NCBI RefSeq assembly: GCF_004193775.1
Contig: NC_041019.1
Coordinates: 14,913,020 to 14,977,019 of the forward strand
Source of the DNA: Glycine soja
Lineage: Eukaryota; Streptophyta; Magnoliopsida; Fabales; Fabaceae
Length of the DNA: 64,000 nt
Direction of reading: 5' to 3'
In this document: piece after piece, positions 23,047 through 33,022 of the stretch
How the letters are laid out: each line of letters begins with the position of its first letter
Position numbering within the stretch: the stretch's first letter is position 1
Position numbers and translations under genes: made by a program
Notes under the pieces: generated by a model
What the model saw: the letters and a program-made list of their open reading frames with translations, nothing else
Told to the model about the DNA's origin: nothing
Databases searched by the model: none

Positions 23047-23627
23047 TATAGCGGTTGAATTTCTCCACAGCGCTTTCAGCTTCTTCAACAGTACTCATCG
23101 TCACAAACCTAAACCCGCGACTTTGGTCAGTTTTCCTATTATAAATAACCTAAAATAACAAAAAAGAAAGAACCACACCACACGCTCATTTCAAGTTTTC
23201 AACCCCAACACAATAACATAACATTAATTCAAATTAAAACACGAGAAGGTAAAAAGCCTCTCTCTCTTTGTTTCTGACCTCAGCGATTTCAACGGTTCCG
23301 ACTTGTTCGAAAAGCATGGCCAATTTCTGGTTATCAACGTCATAAGGCAAGTTCCCAACGAAGAGCTTGGCCTCTTTCTGGTGGTTCAACGAAGCTATCT
23401 TCGCCGGCGTCTTCGCTGTTGGGTTTCACCGAGGCTCTGTTCTTCTTCTTGTTGGGCCCAATCAAAAGTTTAGGCCCCAAAAGTTACAAGGGGAGAACCG
23501 CGAGTTCGTGCGATGAGGGAGGAGTTGAGGCATGAAAACTGGAGTGTGAGGGGGATGTAAAGAAAGAGGGTTTGGATTTGGTGTGGAAGAGTGAGGAGGG
23601 AGAAGAGAGGAGGCAAGACTCGGCCAT
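23047..23627 (-). pseudogene. Chloroplast ribonucleoprotein (cp31/cp29-type RRM) pseudogene, 5' part
   Basis: On the minus strand an ATG at 23627 starts MAESCLLSSPSSLFHTKSKP, Ser-rich like a chloroplast transit peptide. After shifts and a stop the frame gives [31 protein letters not shown] at a GT donor (about 23275), then after an intron [20 protein letters not shown] and [14 protein letters not shown] (about 23150-23047). These are RNP2 (LFVGNL) and RNP1 (RGFRFVTM, normally RGFGFVTM) of the first RRM of plant chloroplast RNA-binding proteins, which stabilise and help edit plastid transcripts. The second RRM is absent; frameshifts precede the first RRM and a TGA follows FNRY. Loss of frame between transit peptide and RRM excludes a product. 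The intron is retained, so this is a genomic fragment. Confidence 0.82.
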
Positions 23628-23789
23628 AGTGATGAAAGTGATAGACGTACATTTACGAACAGGACTGAGTGAGGGAGTGAGTGAGTGAAGGGTTTAAAAC
23701 AAGGTTGAAGATAAGAGTGTGGACAAGACCAATACACATTCAATTGAGGTAACGATTGTGTTTTAATAAAACCCGTCATAATTTTTATG

Positions 23790-23925
23790 ACCACCACACG
23801 TTCTAAGGCAGTTTTCAATAACCGTCTTAGAATGTATGTCATACAAGAGTAACATAATTACAAAAATATTATCGGTTCATTTTCTAAGACGGTTCCAAAA
23901 GAATCGTCATAGAATGATTGTCGTA
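23790..23925. mobile_element. Orphan CACTA-type subterminal repeats
   Basis: Contains CGTTCTAAGGCAGTTTTCAA, TAACCGTCTTAGAATG and TTTTCTAAGACGGTTCCAAA with ATCGTCATAGAATGATTG, the TCTAAGACGGTT inverted motifs that mark other CACTACTA elements in this window (48526, 43543, 29127). No terminal CACTA was found on either side, so this is a degenerate remnant. Confidence 0.6.
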
Positions 23926-24572
23926 AAAATACACGATTACATATTTGTAGGAGAATATTTTGTGACTTTTGTTATTCCTCCACTTAGCTCATGGATTAGA
24001 TGCCATGACATTGATGGAGTATTTTGAAAGTGCGGGGTTGTGTTGTATATTTCACTTTGGAGATTTAGTATATTTGGTTATGATACATATGACTAATATT
24101 ATGTATGTACTTTATCGACCCTTTTAGATAAACAAACTTCATATATTTTTTATATGATTGGGTTGACTTTTACTTATTATATGTCATATTCATTTTATTA
24201 AATGTAAAGACATAACAATAAAGAGAATGATGGTAACTAGACTGACACCCCAGTCACTATTGATCATTAATTTGCCATATTTAGTTAATTACATAAAATG
24301 ATTTATATAAATATTTTACATATTAATTTATGTAATTATATTGATTTATATAATTAAAATAAAAAATTATATATTAATTAAAGTTTCATAAATTAAATAA
24401 AAATATGTAAAATATTCAAAATAAAAATAATTTGTATATTAAAGATAATTTTAATTGATATATAAATTATTTTTTAATTAAATTTATATTAATACGTAAA
24501 ATAAATTTGAATAGTTAAAATACGTAAGTTATCCACCAAAAAACTTTATGCAATTATAATATGTTAATTATT
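23926..24572. other. AT-rich spacer, LINE target region
   Basis: Very AT-rich, no gene seen. It is continuous in character with 26235-26460, as expected if the LINE at 24591-26216 was inserted into it. Confidence 0.5.
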
Positions 24573-24590
24573 AAAAAAATTGTATAAATA
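24573..24590. repeat. Target-site duplication, copy 1 (LINE insertion)
   Basis: AAAAAAATTGTATAAATA abuts the (CAA)n tail of the LINE and is repeated exactly at 26217-26234 on its other side. A perfect 18-bp duplication is a direct mark of target-primed reverse transcription. Confidence 0.95.
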
Positions 24591-26216
24591 CAACAACAAC
24601 AACAACAACAACGCCTTATCCCACTAGGTGGGGTCGGCTACATGGATCAACTTCCGCCATAATGTTCTATCAAGTACCATACTTCTATCCAAACCATTAA
24701 TTTCGAGATCCTTTTTGATAACCTCTCTTATAGTCTTTTTGGGTCTTCCTCTGCCTCGAATTGTTTGTCTTCTCTCCATCTGGTCTACTCTCCTCACTAC
24801 AGAGTCTACCGGTCTTCTCTCTACATGCCCAAACCACCTAAGTCTATTTTCCACCATCTTCTCTACAATAGGCGCTACTCCAACCCTCTCTCTAATAGCT
24901 TCGTTTCTAATTTTATCCTGTCGAGTCTTACCACACATCCACCGCAACATCCTCATCTCCGCTACACCTACTTTATTCTCATGTTGGCTCTTGACCGCCC
25001 AACATTCTGTTCCGTACAAAATCGCCGGTCTTACCGCAGTCCGATAAAACTTTCCCTTTAGCTTGATCGGTACCTTTGCATCACATAACACCCCCGATGC
25101 TTTTCTCCATTTCATCCATCCTGCTTGAATGCGATGATTCACATCCCCGTCAATTTCCCCATCATCCTGTATTACAGACCCAAGATATTTAAACCGTGTG
25201 ACTTGAGGGATAATATGGTCTCCTATTTTCACCTCTGAGTTAGAAACCCTCCTTCTTTTGTTGAACTTACATTCCATATACTCCGATTTGCTTCTGCTTA
25301 GGCGAAAGCCATGTGTTTCTAGAGCTCGTCTCCAAGTTTCCAACCTCTCATTCAGCTCCTCCCTCGACTCTCCAAGGAGGACTATGTCATCTGCAAAAAA
25401 CATGCATCTCGGCGCTATCTCTTGGATTTGTTCCGTGAGGACATCCAGAATTAAGGAAAAAAGGTAGGGGCTAAGGGTTGACCCTTGATGTAAACCAATT
25501 GTGATGGGAAAATCGTCTGACTCTCCACCCTGTGTCCTAACACTAGTCGATACCCTATCATACATATCTTGGATAGCTCGAATATATGCAACCCTAACCC
25601 CTTTCTTCTCTAGAGCTTTCCACAAAATCTCTCTAGGCACTCTATCATACGCTTTCTCCAAGTCAATAAAAATCAAGTGCAAGTCTTGTTGGGCCATGCG
25701 ATATTGCTCCATCACCCGCCGTAATAAATAAATCGCTTCCATGGTCGACCTTCCCGGCATGAAACCAAATTGATTCTCAGTAACTTGAGTCTCCTTTCTT
25801 AATCTCCGTTCGATCACTCTTTCCCATAATTTCATGGTATGACTCATGAGCTTGATTCCCCTATAATTTGCACAATTTTGTATATCCCCCTTGTTCTTAT
25901 AGATTGGCACTAACGTGCTTCTCCTCCATTCCTCCGGCATGCGTTTTGACCTCATAATTTCGTTAAAGAGTTCGGTGAGCCACTCAAGACCTCTATCTCC
26001 AAGAGTTTTCCACACTTCAATAGGTATGTTGTCTGGCCCCACCGCCTTACCATTACTCATTCTTTTCAACGCTTTACTTCCTGTTTCTGAATCCGACGAT
26101 AGTACTTATAGTTCCGGTCCTCTTCTCTTATGTCTAGACTGCTAGGGTCATATCCATATCCATCATTAAATAAGTTGTGGAAATACGCCTTCCACCTTTC
26201 CTTGATATCTTTAACG
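24591..26216 (-). mobile_element. RTE-type LINE, 5'-truncated
   Basis: A minus-strand non-LTR element. Its 3' end is a TTG-repeat tail (plus strand (CAA)n, 24591-24612), the microsatellite tail typical of RTE elements rather than poly-A. Its other end, 26216, is a 5' truncation inside ORF2 ahead of the reverse transcriptase, as usual after incomplete reverse transcription. It is flanked by a perfect 18-bp target-site duplication, so the insertion is whole and comparatively young. Confidence 0.93.
24624..26069 (-). pseudogene. RTE-clade LINE reverse transcriptase, 481 codons open
   Basis: Non-LTR reverse transcriptase, which copies LINE RNA at a nicked target. Visible RT blocks are KAVGPDNIPIEVWK (near residue 8), LVPIYKNKGD, NYRGIKLM, ENQFGFMPGRSTMEAI, LIFIDLEKAYDRVPREILW with the first catalytic Asp, a GLHQGSTLSPYLF palm region, and CMFFADDIVLL with the FADD catalytic pair. 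KSEYMECKF and FKYLGS follow, then the C-terminal RTE region with YGTECWAVK, EMRMLRWMCG, RWFGHVERRP and GRPKKTI. The endonuclease is missing through 5' truncation. Just upstream (26070-26214) the protein continues in another frame (RWKAYFHNLFND), so one frameshift separates the parts. The 481 open codons suggest recent insertion, but the element cannot be autonomous. Confidence 0.95.
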
Positions 26217-26234
26217 AAAAAAATTGTATAAATA
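26217..26234. repeat. Target-site duplication, copy 2 (LINE insertion)
   Basis: Exact match to 24573-24590. It abuts the truncated 5' end of the LINE (GATATCTTTAACG). Confidence 0.95.
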
Positions 26235-27052
26235 AAATGAAAAAAATTAATTTATTTAATATATAAATTATGCTTATTCTAATTATATAAATCATTATAA
26301 TTACATAAACTAATATGTAAAATAATTGATGTAAATGATTTAAATACTAATTTACGCAATTAAATTAATTTTTGTAATTAGAATAAAATAAGAAAAAAAA
26401 TAATAACTCGTATAGTAATCATATATAACAAAAGTTGTTTACAATATTAACTTAAGAAATTATGAAACTTAGTGGTTCATTATCTTGATTTTGTGTAAGA
26501 ACTGGGTATCATAGGAGAACCAAAATACATTTTAGCCTTATGTTTATTATTGTCTTGGACTTGATTATCAATACATGGATTATGAAATCAAAGTGATCAT
26601 ATACGCATTGCATTAGTTTTGAATGGAATGGATGAATACGTATAATTAACAATTAAATAAATTAAATTTCGTTGAAAAAGTATACTCGTATTCATGCTTT
26701 TAATAAAAAGAATAATATATAATAATAAGATAGAAGGAGAAATTAAATTGACTTGTGAAAATTCAATGATGAAAAATAAAAAAATTCACTACAAAAACAG
26801 AAAAACATGAAAACCTGGGTTATTAACAGATGTAATCATGGTATTACTTTACTACTATAATCCAAAAATATGAAAAATCTTGTTGACTACCATATTCCCA
26901 GATCCTGAAGTTTCATATGATCTTCCAAGTCATTCTCAGCCCAAAAATTCAACGTCTTAAAAATCCTCACAGCTCTCTCATTGATCTCTCTCCTTCTTGT
27001 CATGGCTCTGCATCCATCACATTTATCAACCCTTTCAGCAAAGATGTTGCCT
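26235..27052. other. AT-rich spacer and 3' flank of the importin-alpha-like gene
   Basis: About 26235-26880 is AT-rich without genes. About 26930-27050 still encodes, on the minus strand, a shifted remnant of the importin C-terminus (VDKCDGC, INERAVRIFKTLNFWAE), downstream of the stop assigned to that gene. Confidence 0.6.
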
Positions 27053-30000
27053 CTATCTTCGTTGTTGTTGGCTTATCCGAGCCATCAAAATTTTCTGTAG
27101 CCCCTCGACACAAATTGACACAATTTCTGGGTTTGGATGGGTCAAGAGTTCACTTAGAGGCTTAGCGCAACCTTGATCCGCCAGGTCCCTACAATAATGT
27201 TCATCATACATACCTAATTAAGTTTCATCGATTGGAACATACTGCAGAGGAATCAAACATTATAATTAAATAATTTTATTAATAAACCAGGAGTAACACA
27301 ACATGCATTTTCTTTTCGAGCCATATATACTATATATATGCTGCCTTTTCTTTGTTTTTTCCACTAATAAAAGTACATATCAGAACGATGAAAAATTATG
27401 ATAAAGGAAAATAAAATGTAATAGTGAACCATATATACATGATTTGGTCAGCAGATCCTCTTCTAGTGGCATTGGTGATGGCCCAGACCACCTCCTTCTT
27501 GATATCAAAATCAGAGTCAGCATGATGATGACAAAAAAACCCAACAAGAATAGGAAAAATTTCGGCATCAATCACTGCCTGCGACAATAATCCCAATAAT
27601 TCTTTATAAGGTTTCTCTTGTTTTATGTAAACATTAAGTTGTATGGCAACTTGCAAGCGAAATAAAATGACAGTTTAAATTTCAAATTCCCTTGCATATG
27701 ATACCTAAAATCAAGATTGTACTCTTTTCCTTACCTGTATTTGAGTTCTATTACCAGCTGTGATATTTGAGATTGCCCAACAAGCTTTTCGGAAGATGAT
27801 TTCATTTCGTTCTCGCGTGAGAAAAAGAAGTAGACGAACAGGTGGGAGAAATTGGTTATCAATTACATGCTGGAAATACATAATAGTTCATTTAGGCTCC
27901 TAGCTAGATACATAGTTATTCCTTGCCCACATAATTTAAAAATCATGGCAAAATGCTTTCCGTACCTGAGTCTGAGCATCATTACCAGCAGCGATGTTTC
28001 CCAAAGTCTGAAGTGCAAGTAAACTAACTGAATCTGATGAATACCTGCTAAAATGAAAAATTAATCATCCCAAATTGTCCAAAAAAATAGAAAAAGAAAA
28101 TGGAGTACATGATTCTTCCTGAAAATGAAAGACACAAAAAAGATACTATAGGCATCAAATAAATTCAATGAGAGGGCATACAGCAAAAGCTCCACTAGTT
28201 TTGGGCAAACTTCTGCTTCGATAATAGCCTGAGTTGCGCCAGCTGAGACATTTGAAAGGAAATAAAGAGCACTGCATGCATTTAATAAAACTTCTTCGTT
28301 GTCCATGTCGATGAGTGTCTTAAGGACAGGCATGAGAGGCTCTACCTGACAAAGATCAATCAAGCCCATTTATCACTAACAGTATGCATATTATGGAGCA
28401 GAAAAGATTGTTGAAGATTAATCTAGAAAAGTGTAGATCTATAATTTGTGATCAATTATCTAGAGAGTTCTACACCTATGGAGATGTTGTAGTGTGTTGA
28501 AACTTCTTGATGGATGTAGAAAAATATCTTATAGAAATACTTAGAACATTATAGAGATAAATGGTAGATGATGATGAGTCTAGAAGACTCTAGGACTAAG
28601 TAATATAAAAGTATGTAGAAATCATCTATATAAAGGCATAAGTTGTAACAAGTCAGGGAATGTAAATTAAGAAGTTAATAAACACAATTCAAATTAAGGT
28701 GTCAATTTTTTGAAAATTTATCCTCTTCCTACTCCTATCATTTATATCATACGTCATTTCTACCATATCCTTCCATAAAAAAAAGACATAACCACGTCTC
28801 ATATCCTAATAAAGATAACAACAATGAATAAGCAAATTAACTAAATTTATATGTTGACTATAGTCTCAGAAGCTAGATTTTATGAAATCTCCCCAACCTG
28901 TTTAAATTGTACGTGAGGCTTTCCACGGACCAAATTAGATAAAGTCCATGTAGTAGTCAACAACATAGACATTGTTGGAAGTGGTGGACCCAACAGAGAT
29001 ATTAACGGTAGAAGAACACCTTCCTCAAGAACAAGATCCCTATATTTTGGGGATTCACCAGCAATGTTACTTATAGCCCATACTACCTGTAAAAGACATG
29101 GGAAACCAAAATTGAGAGCAAGCAAGCACTACTAAAAAACTTATTTATTACGATGCACATTCTAAGACGGTTATGAGAAATTATCTTAAAATGTGACGCA
29201 ATGACAATTCTATAATTAGAGGAAACAAAAATTAAGATAATTTTAAGTAAAATCATCGTAATCAGAGTAAAAACATTGAGTAGAAAATAATTAGTTATTA
29301 ATTCAACAAATTAAAATGCTTCATACACAAGAGAAATTATATGAAAAAAGAAAATAATAAGACTTAGGAAAACAGATAAAATATGAGTCATTATAACAAA
29401 GGAAATTTAACAATTTTTCTTTTTATTATCATGTTACTCTACTTACAAAATATCCACAAATTTTGTTAATAATTAATTTCTATTAAGAACTAATCATCAA
29501 AGAGTCTCCCCTTCTGACCATCATGTTTTTCAATCTCAAATCCAAAATCTTGCTTTCAAAGATCGAGTTCAGTACTAGAAGACCAACTATTCTTGTTGGT
29601 AAGCGAACAATTTAAAATGCAATTAGAGAAGGGGAGTGAGGAAGAGTTGACCTGTTCTATGACGTCCTCATTGTTGCTAAGGATGAGAAGTTTCACCAAC
29701 AAGGGAACTGCGCCATGTTCAACGACAACTCTTGTGTGATGGGATTTTCCGCTAGCAATATTGGTTAACGACCATACAGCTTCAAACTGCACAAGGAGGG
29801 AACATAAAAATTATTGTGTGAGTAAGGTCAAAACTCAACCAAAACCTCCACGTTTACTTTAGGTATCAGAAAGATGAGGGGAATGCAATGCATACCTGCA
29901 AGTCGGGTTTATCATACATATCCAAGAATTGCACAAAGCGAGGGACAACTTCTGCCTCAATCACCTCATCAATTGGACGAGGGGGCTCTTAACCCAGTGA

Positions 30001-30434
30001 ATGTTAAAAATTAGTGTCCAACTAACTATTTACATGAATTGAAAATAAAAATAAAATATGAATTGATGATATATGGTACCTATAGATCCTAACAGATTTG
30101 TAAAGTGCATCATTGCATCCATTTGTTCGTCAGGGCACTCAGACCATATACGTTGCTTCATCTCGGGAATAGCTTCCAAAAGCTGATAAACAAGATTCAA
30201 AGGCAGAAAAACGTTACTAAATAAAAAAAGGTAAGAAAGAAAAAAGAAGTTGTGGCTGAAAAGATGCATGCATACCTTTTCTTTGGAAGGGATTTCTGAA
30301 GACAATTCTTCTCTTCTTCCTTTCTTGAGGGGGGTGTCATCGACGAGATTGATTTCACTGTCATAGCTTTTCTTCCTCTTCTCAGAACCAGAACCAGAAT
30401 CAGAACCAGAACCAGAACCAGGTTGCAGTGACAT
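27053..30434 (-). CDS. Importin-alpha-like protein, 10 exons, shortened at both ends
   Basis: Importin alpha carries NLS cargo into the nucleus with importin beta. My model: exons 30434-30276, 30182-30080, 29987-29896, 29786-29652, 29086-28898, 28345-28182, 28047-27966, 27869-27735, 27578-27439, 27188-27053. All have GT and AG borders and compatible phases, 1335 nt, 444 residues against about 530 usual. Armadillo repeats retain the NLS-site W/N signature: [69 protein letters not shown]. One repeat has lost its Trp ([14 protein letters not shown]). The N-terminus is Ser/Gly-rich with only KKGRREEL left of the Arg/Lys-rich importin-beta-binding domain. It ends early ([18 protein letters not shown]); the usual C-terminus lies beyond in another frame. 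It may be expressed but divergent, or an early pseudogene. Confidence 0.85.
28382..28868. other. Intron 5 of the importin-alpha-like gene
   Basis: No coding or repeat structure recognised in this AT-rich intron, apart from several TCTAGA-containing segments between 28420 and 28600. Confidence 0.5.
29127..29270 (+). mobile_element. CACTA-type end inside importin-alpha intron 4
   Basis: CACTACTAAAAAACTTATTT starts at 29127 and is followed by ATTACGATGCACATTCTAAG, ACGGTTATGAG and a complementary AATTATCTTAAAATG, the same plan as the left end of the 48526 element. No opposite end (TAGTG preceded by matching sequence) was found before exon 4, so it is a truncated remnant. It does not touch the splice sites. 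Confidence 0.7.
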
Positions 30435-31906
30435 TCTTCTTCACTTCTTGTTTTGACAGCTTTTTCTTTGAAGAAACTAACAGTGAGGTGAGAGACACAG
30501 AGAGTGAATGAGTTCAATCATTCAATGTGCAACCATTCCAACTGAAAACTTAATATCTTTTGTTTATTCAAACCAATGCAAGCGGGCGCTACTATATACG
30601 TGTCTTTTGCTTCCAATACTGATTCTTTATTAACTAAGAAAAATGTATGCACGAGGAATGGAAATGAAGATTAAAGAGTTTTCAAATTTAATGAGTAAGG
30701 TATTAAATAAAGAAAAAATCAATATTCTTTTTTTAAATATTATCAAAACCGTTATATTAAATATTCAGCAAAAAATAAAACCCTTTCTCTAAGGAAAAGC
30801 CAAAAACCCCTTATATAAATGAAATTCGGGTATGAAACTTTACAAGGGAATTTTAAACTTTAAACTATGATATTTTATTTAAAAATAAATAAAATATTTA
30901 AATTAATCATTAACCCTATGAATCCTATGATTGATGTGAGGAGAGAAAAATGAAAATGAAAGTGAATAAATAAGAAAAGAAAATAAGATAAATAAGTGAG
31001 AAATAAAATGAAAATAATATTATATGATTTAAGAGAAATAGTGTAAAATATAAGAGGAGTATTTGAATTAAAGTTATTTGATAAGTAAAATATATTAAAA
31101 AAGAGTTATTATTATTATATATTTTTTTAATATGAGTACATGCATTAACACCTTTACCTTATATCAAAAGTTTTTTAAAATCATATTAAAGTAATTTATC
31201 ATTTTTTTTCACAAAAGTAAAAACTCATGCGTATCTCCTCTATTTTCAATCTTCTCTCATCTCTCACAATCACTATTCCAATAATCTTCCCCTCAAGTGC
31301 AAGTCTCTTTATGGAGGAGAAGTCATTTTCATCCAATGAGCCATGAGCGTCCACACATAAGAGAATCTAAACACCATACTTTAACCCAAAATCTTAAGGC
31401 TCAAGTTTATAGGTATTCTCGTCACTTATATGGTGCTCAACTTTTTCACTTTTACTCCATGTAGGACTTCATCTCACACTTGTACTTCAACACTAATCTC
31501 AAATTAAATTTTCGTTTATTGTGTTCTTGAAATTAATGGCGGTGAGAAGTGAGAGGAGACAAAATGGGTGGAGAGAAGAACAAAATGAGTTTTTATTTTT
31601 TCAAAAAATAAATAATAAATTACTCTAATATTCCTAAATTAAATTTATTCGAAGAGGAGTGTTGATTGGTGTTTTTTTGCCAAAACGTTTGATGTAGGAT
31701 GCTATTATGCCTCACATAAGGGGAACACAAATTTTAAGGTAAGGGAGAGTAAGTTTATTCTTACTGTTCGTGATTTCTTGTGTGGGTAGTGGGTTTGTTA
31801 TTAAATCCTTAAGTTTTATGTTTAATTCTTGGATAAGTTGTGGATACTCTGAAGCTTTGGGTTATAATTGAGTGAATTGTTGTTTGATTCGTCTTATGTG
31901 GGACCT
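30435..31906. other. Upstream region of importin-alpha-like gene and AT-rich spacer
   Basis: 30435-30560 is GA-rich on the plus strand (CT-rich leader on the gene strand), consistent with a 5' untranslated region. No clear TATA box was chosen. 30600-31900 shows no gene. Confidence 0.45.
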
Positions 31907-31992
31907 GACTTCTCTGGTGTCCTTTTTTTAAGTTTGACGTCGTTTTGAAGGGATGACACATGGACAACTTAAAAAGGGACACCAGAAAAGTC
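31907..31992. repeat. Short inverted repeat (hairpin, about 86 bp)
   Basis: GACTTCTCTGGTGTCC with TTTTTTTAAGTT on the left pairs with AACTTAAAAAGGGACACCAG and AAAAGTC on the right, leaving a roughly 32-base loop. TCTTATGTGGGA flanks the arms on both sides in direct orientation. It could be a small foldback element. Confidence 0.6.
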
Positions 31993-32373
31993 AATTTCTC
32001 TTATGTGGGAATTATATTAATTTAGACTTAAATATATTTTTAGTTTTTATATTTGAGTTATTTTTCCCTTTAAATTTAAAGTTATTTTTTTAGTCTCTGG
32101 AATATGCAAAATGTTCTTTTTAGTTATTTTTTAAAGTATGAGTCAAATAGAGAATAAGAGATTTGTATTTTGTGACAACTTTTGACTGATGATTTTTTAT
32201 TTATTTTATATTTCAAATTGTGGTTTTTGGCAGTTAAAAATTCTTAGCATTCAAGTCAATAAAAAAATTTAAAAAAATTATTTTTTTTAAATAACGCTTT
32301 ACTTTTTTTATTGATTTGATTCAAGTAGTTTTATATTGCAAAAAAATCATACTTTAAAATATAAAATAAAAAA

Positions 32374-33022
32374 AAGATCCAAACTACCCCTCCACCCAAC
32401 CACCCAACACCATCATGCCTCACCTTCACACAACTACTCAACGCCATCGTTACCCTTGCAACTGCAAACACTAGCCGCCAACACCACCGTCGACGACCAT
32501 GGTTTGGTTTGGTTTAGGGAGAAGATGCGATGGAGTCGAGATAACGAAGGAGGTGAGAAAGGTGACCCATTCTAGAAGACAATATTGTTTTATACTTCCA
32601 TAATAGCCTTCGAAAGCATGCTAACATTCTTTCAGAGAGGTAATTCCAAAAGTATGTTAGCGTGCTTATGGAAAAACTATTTCGGAAGTATAAAAAAAAC
32701 AATGTCTTCAAGAGTAGCCTTTTCCGAAAGCATGCTAAAATAATTCTAGAAAGGTTATTCCAAAGGTACATATGCTAAATAGGCTATTTAGAAGTATAAA
32801 AAAAATAGTGTCTTACAAAATAGTCTTTCTAGAATGGGATCATGTTTTCCACCTCCTTTGTCATCTCAACTCCATTGTGTCTTCTTCCATGCACAATGGT
32901 CGTTGACGATGGTGTTGGCTGCTGGTGTTTGCACATAGCGGTGGTGTTGGGTGGTTGGATGGAGGTGAGGCACGGTGGTATTAGGTGGTTAAGTGGAGGA
33001 GTATTTTAGTCTCTTAAGTTTT
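32374..33022. repeat. Long foldback element (inverted repeat arms of about 200 bp)
   Basis: The left arm 32374-32577 (CTACCCCTCCACCCAACCAC to GACCCATTCTAGAAG) is the reverse complement, imperfectly, of 32822-33022 (CTTTCTAGAATGGGATCATG to TTAAGTGGAGGAG). Matching landmarks in both arms include CCAACACCACCG, GACGACCAT/ACGACCAT, GATGGAGTCGAGAT/AATGGAGTTGAGAT and CCCATTCTAGAA. The centre (32580-32820) holds degenerate repeats of GAAAGCATGCTAA and AGAAGTATAAAAAAA. Open frames over the arms are incidental. A transcript would form a long hairpin. Confidence 0.78.

Noticed and set aside
24628..26145. Several plus-strand open frames opposite the reverse transcriptase
   Set aside because: Shadow frames of the well supported minus-strand RT.
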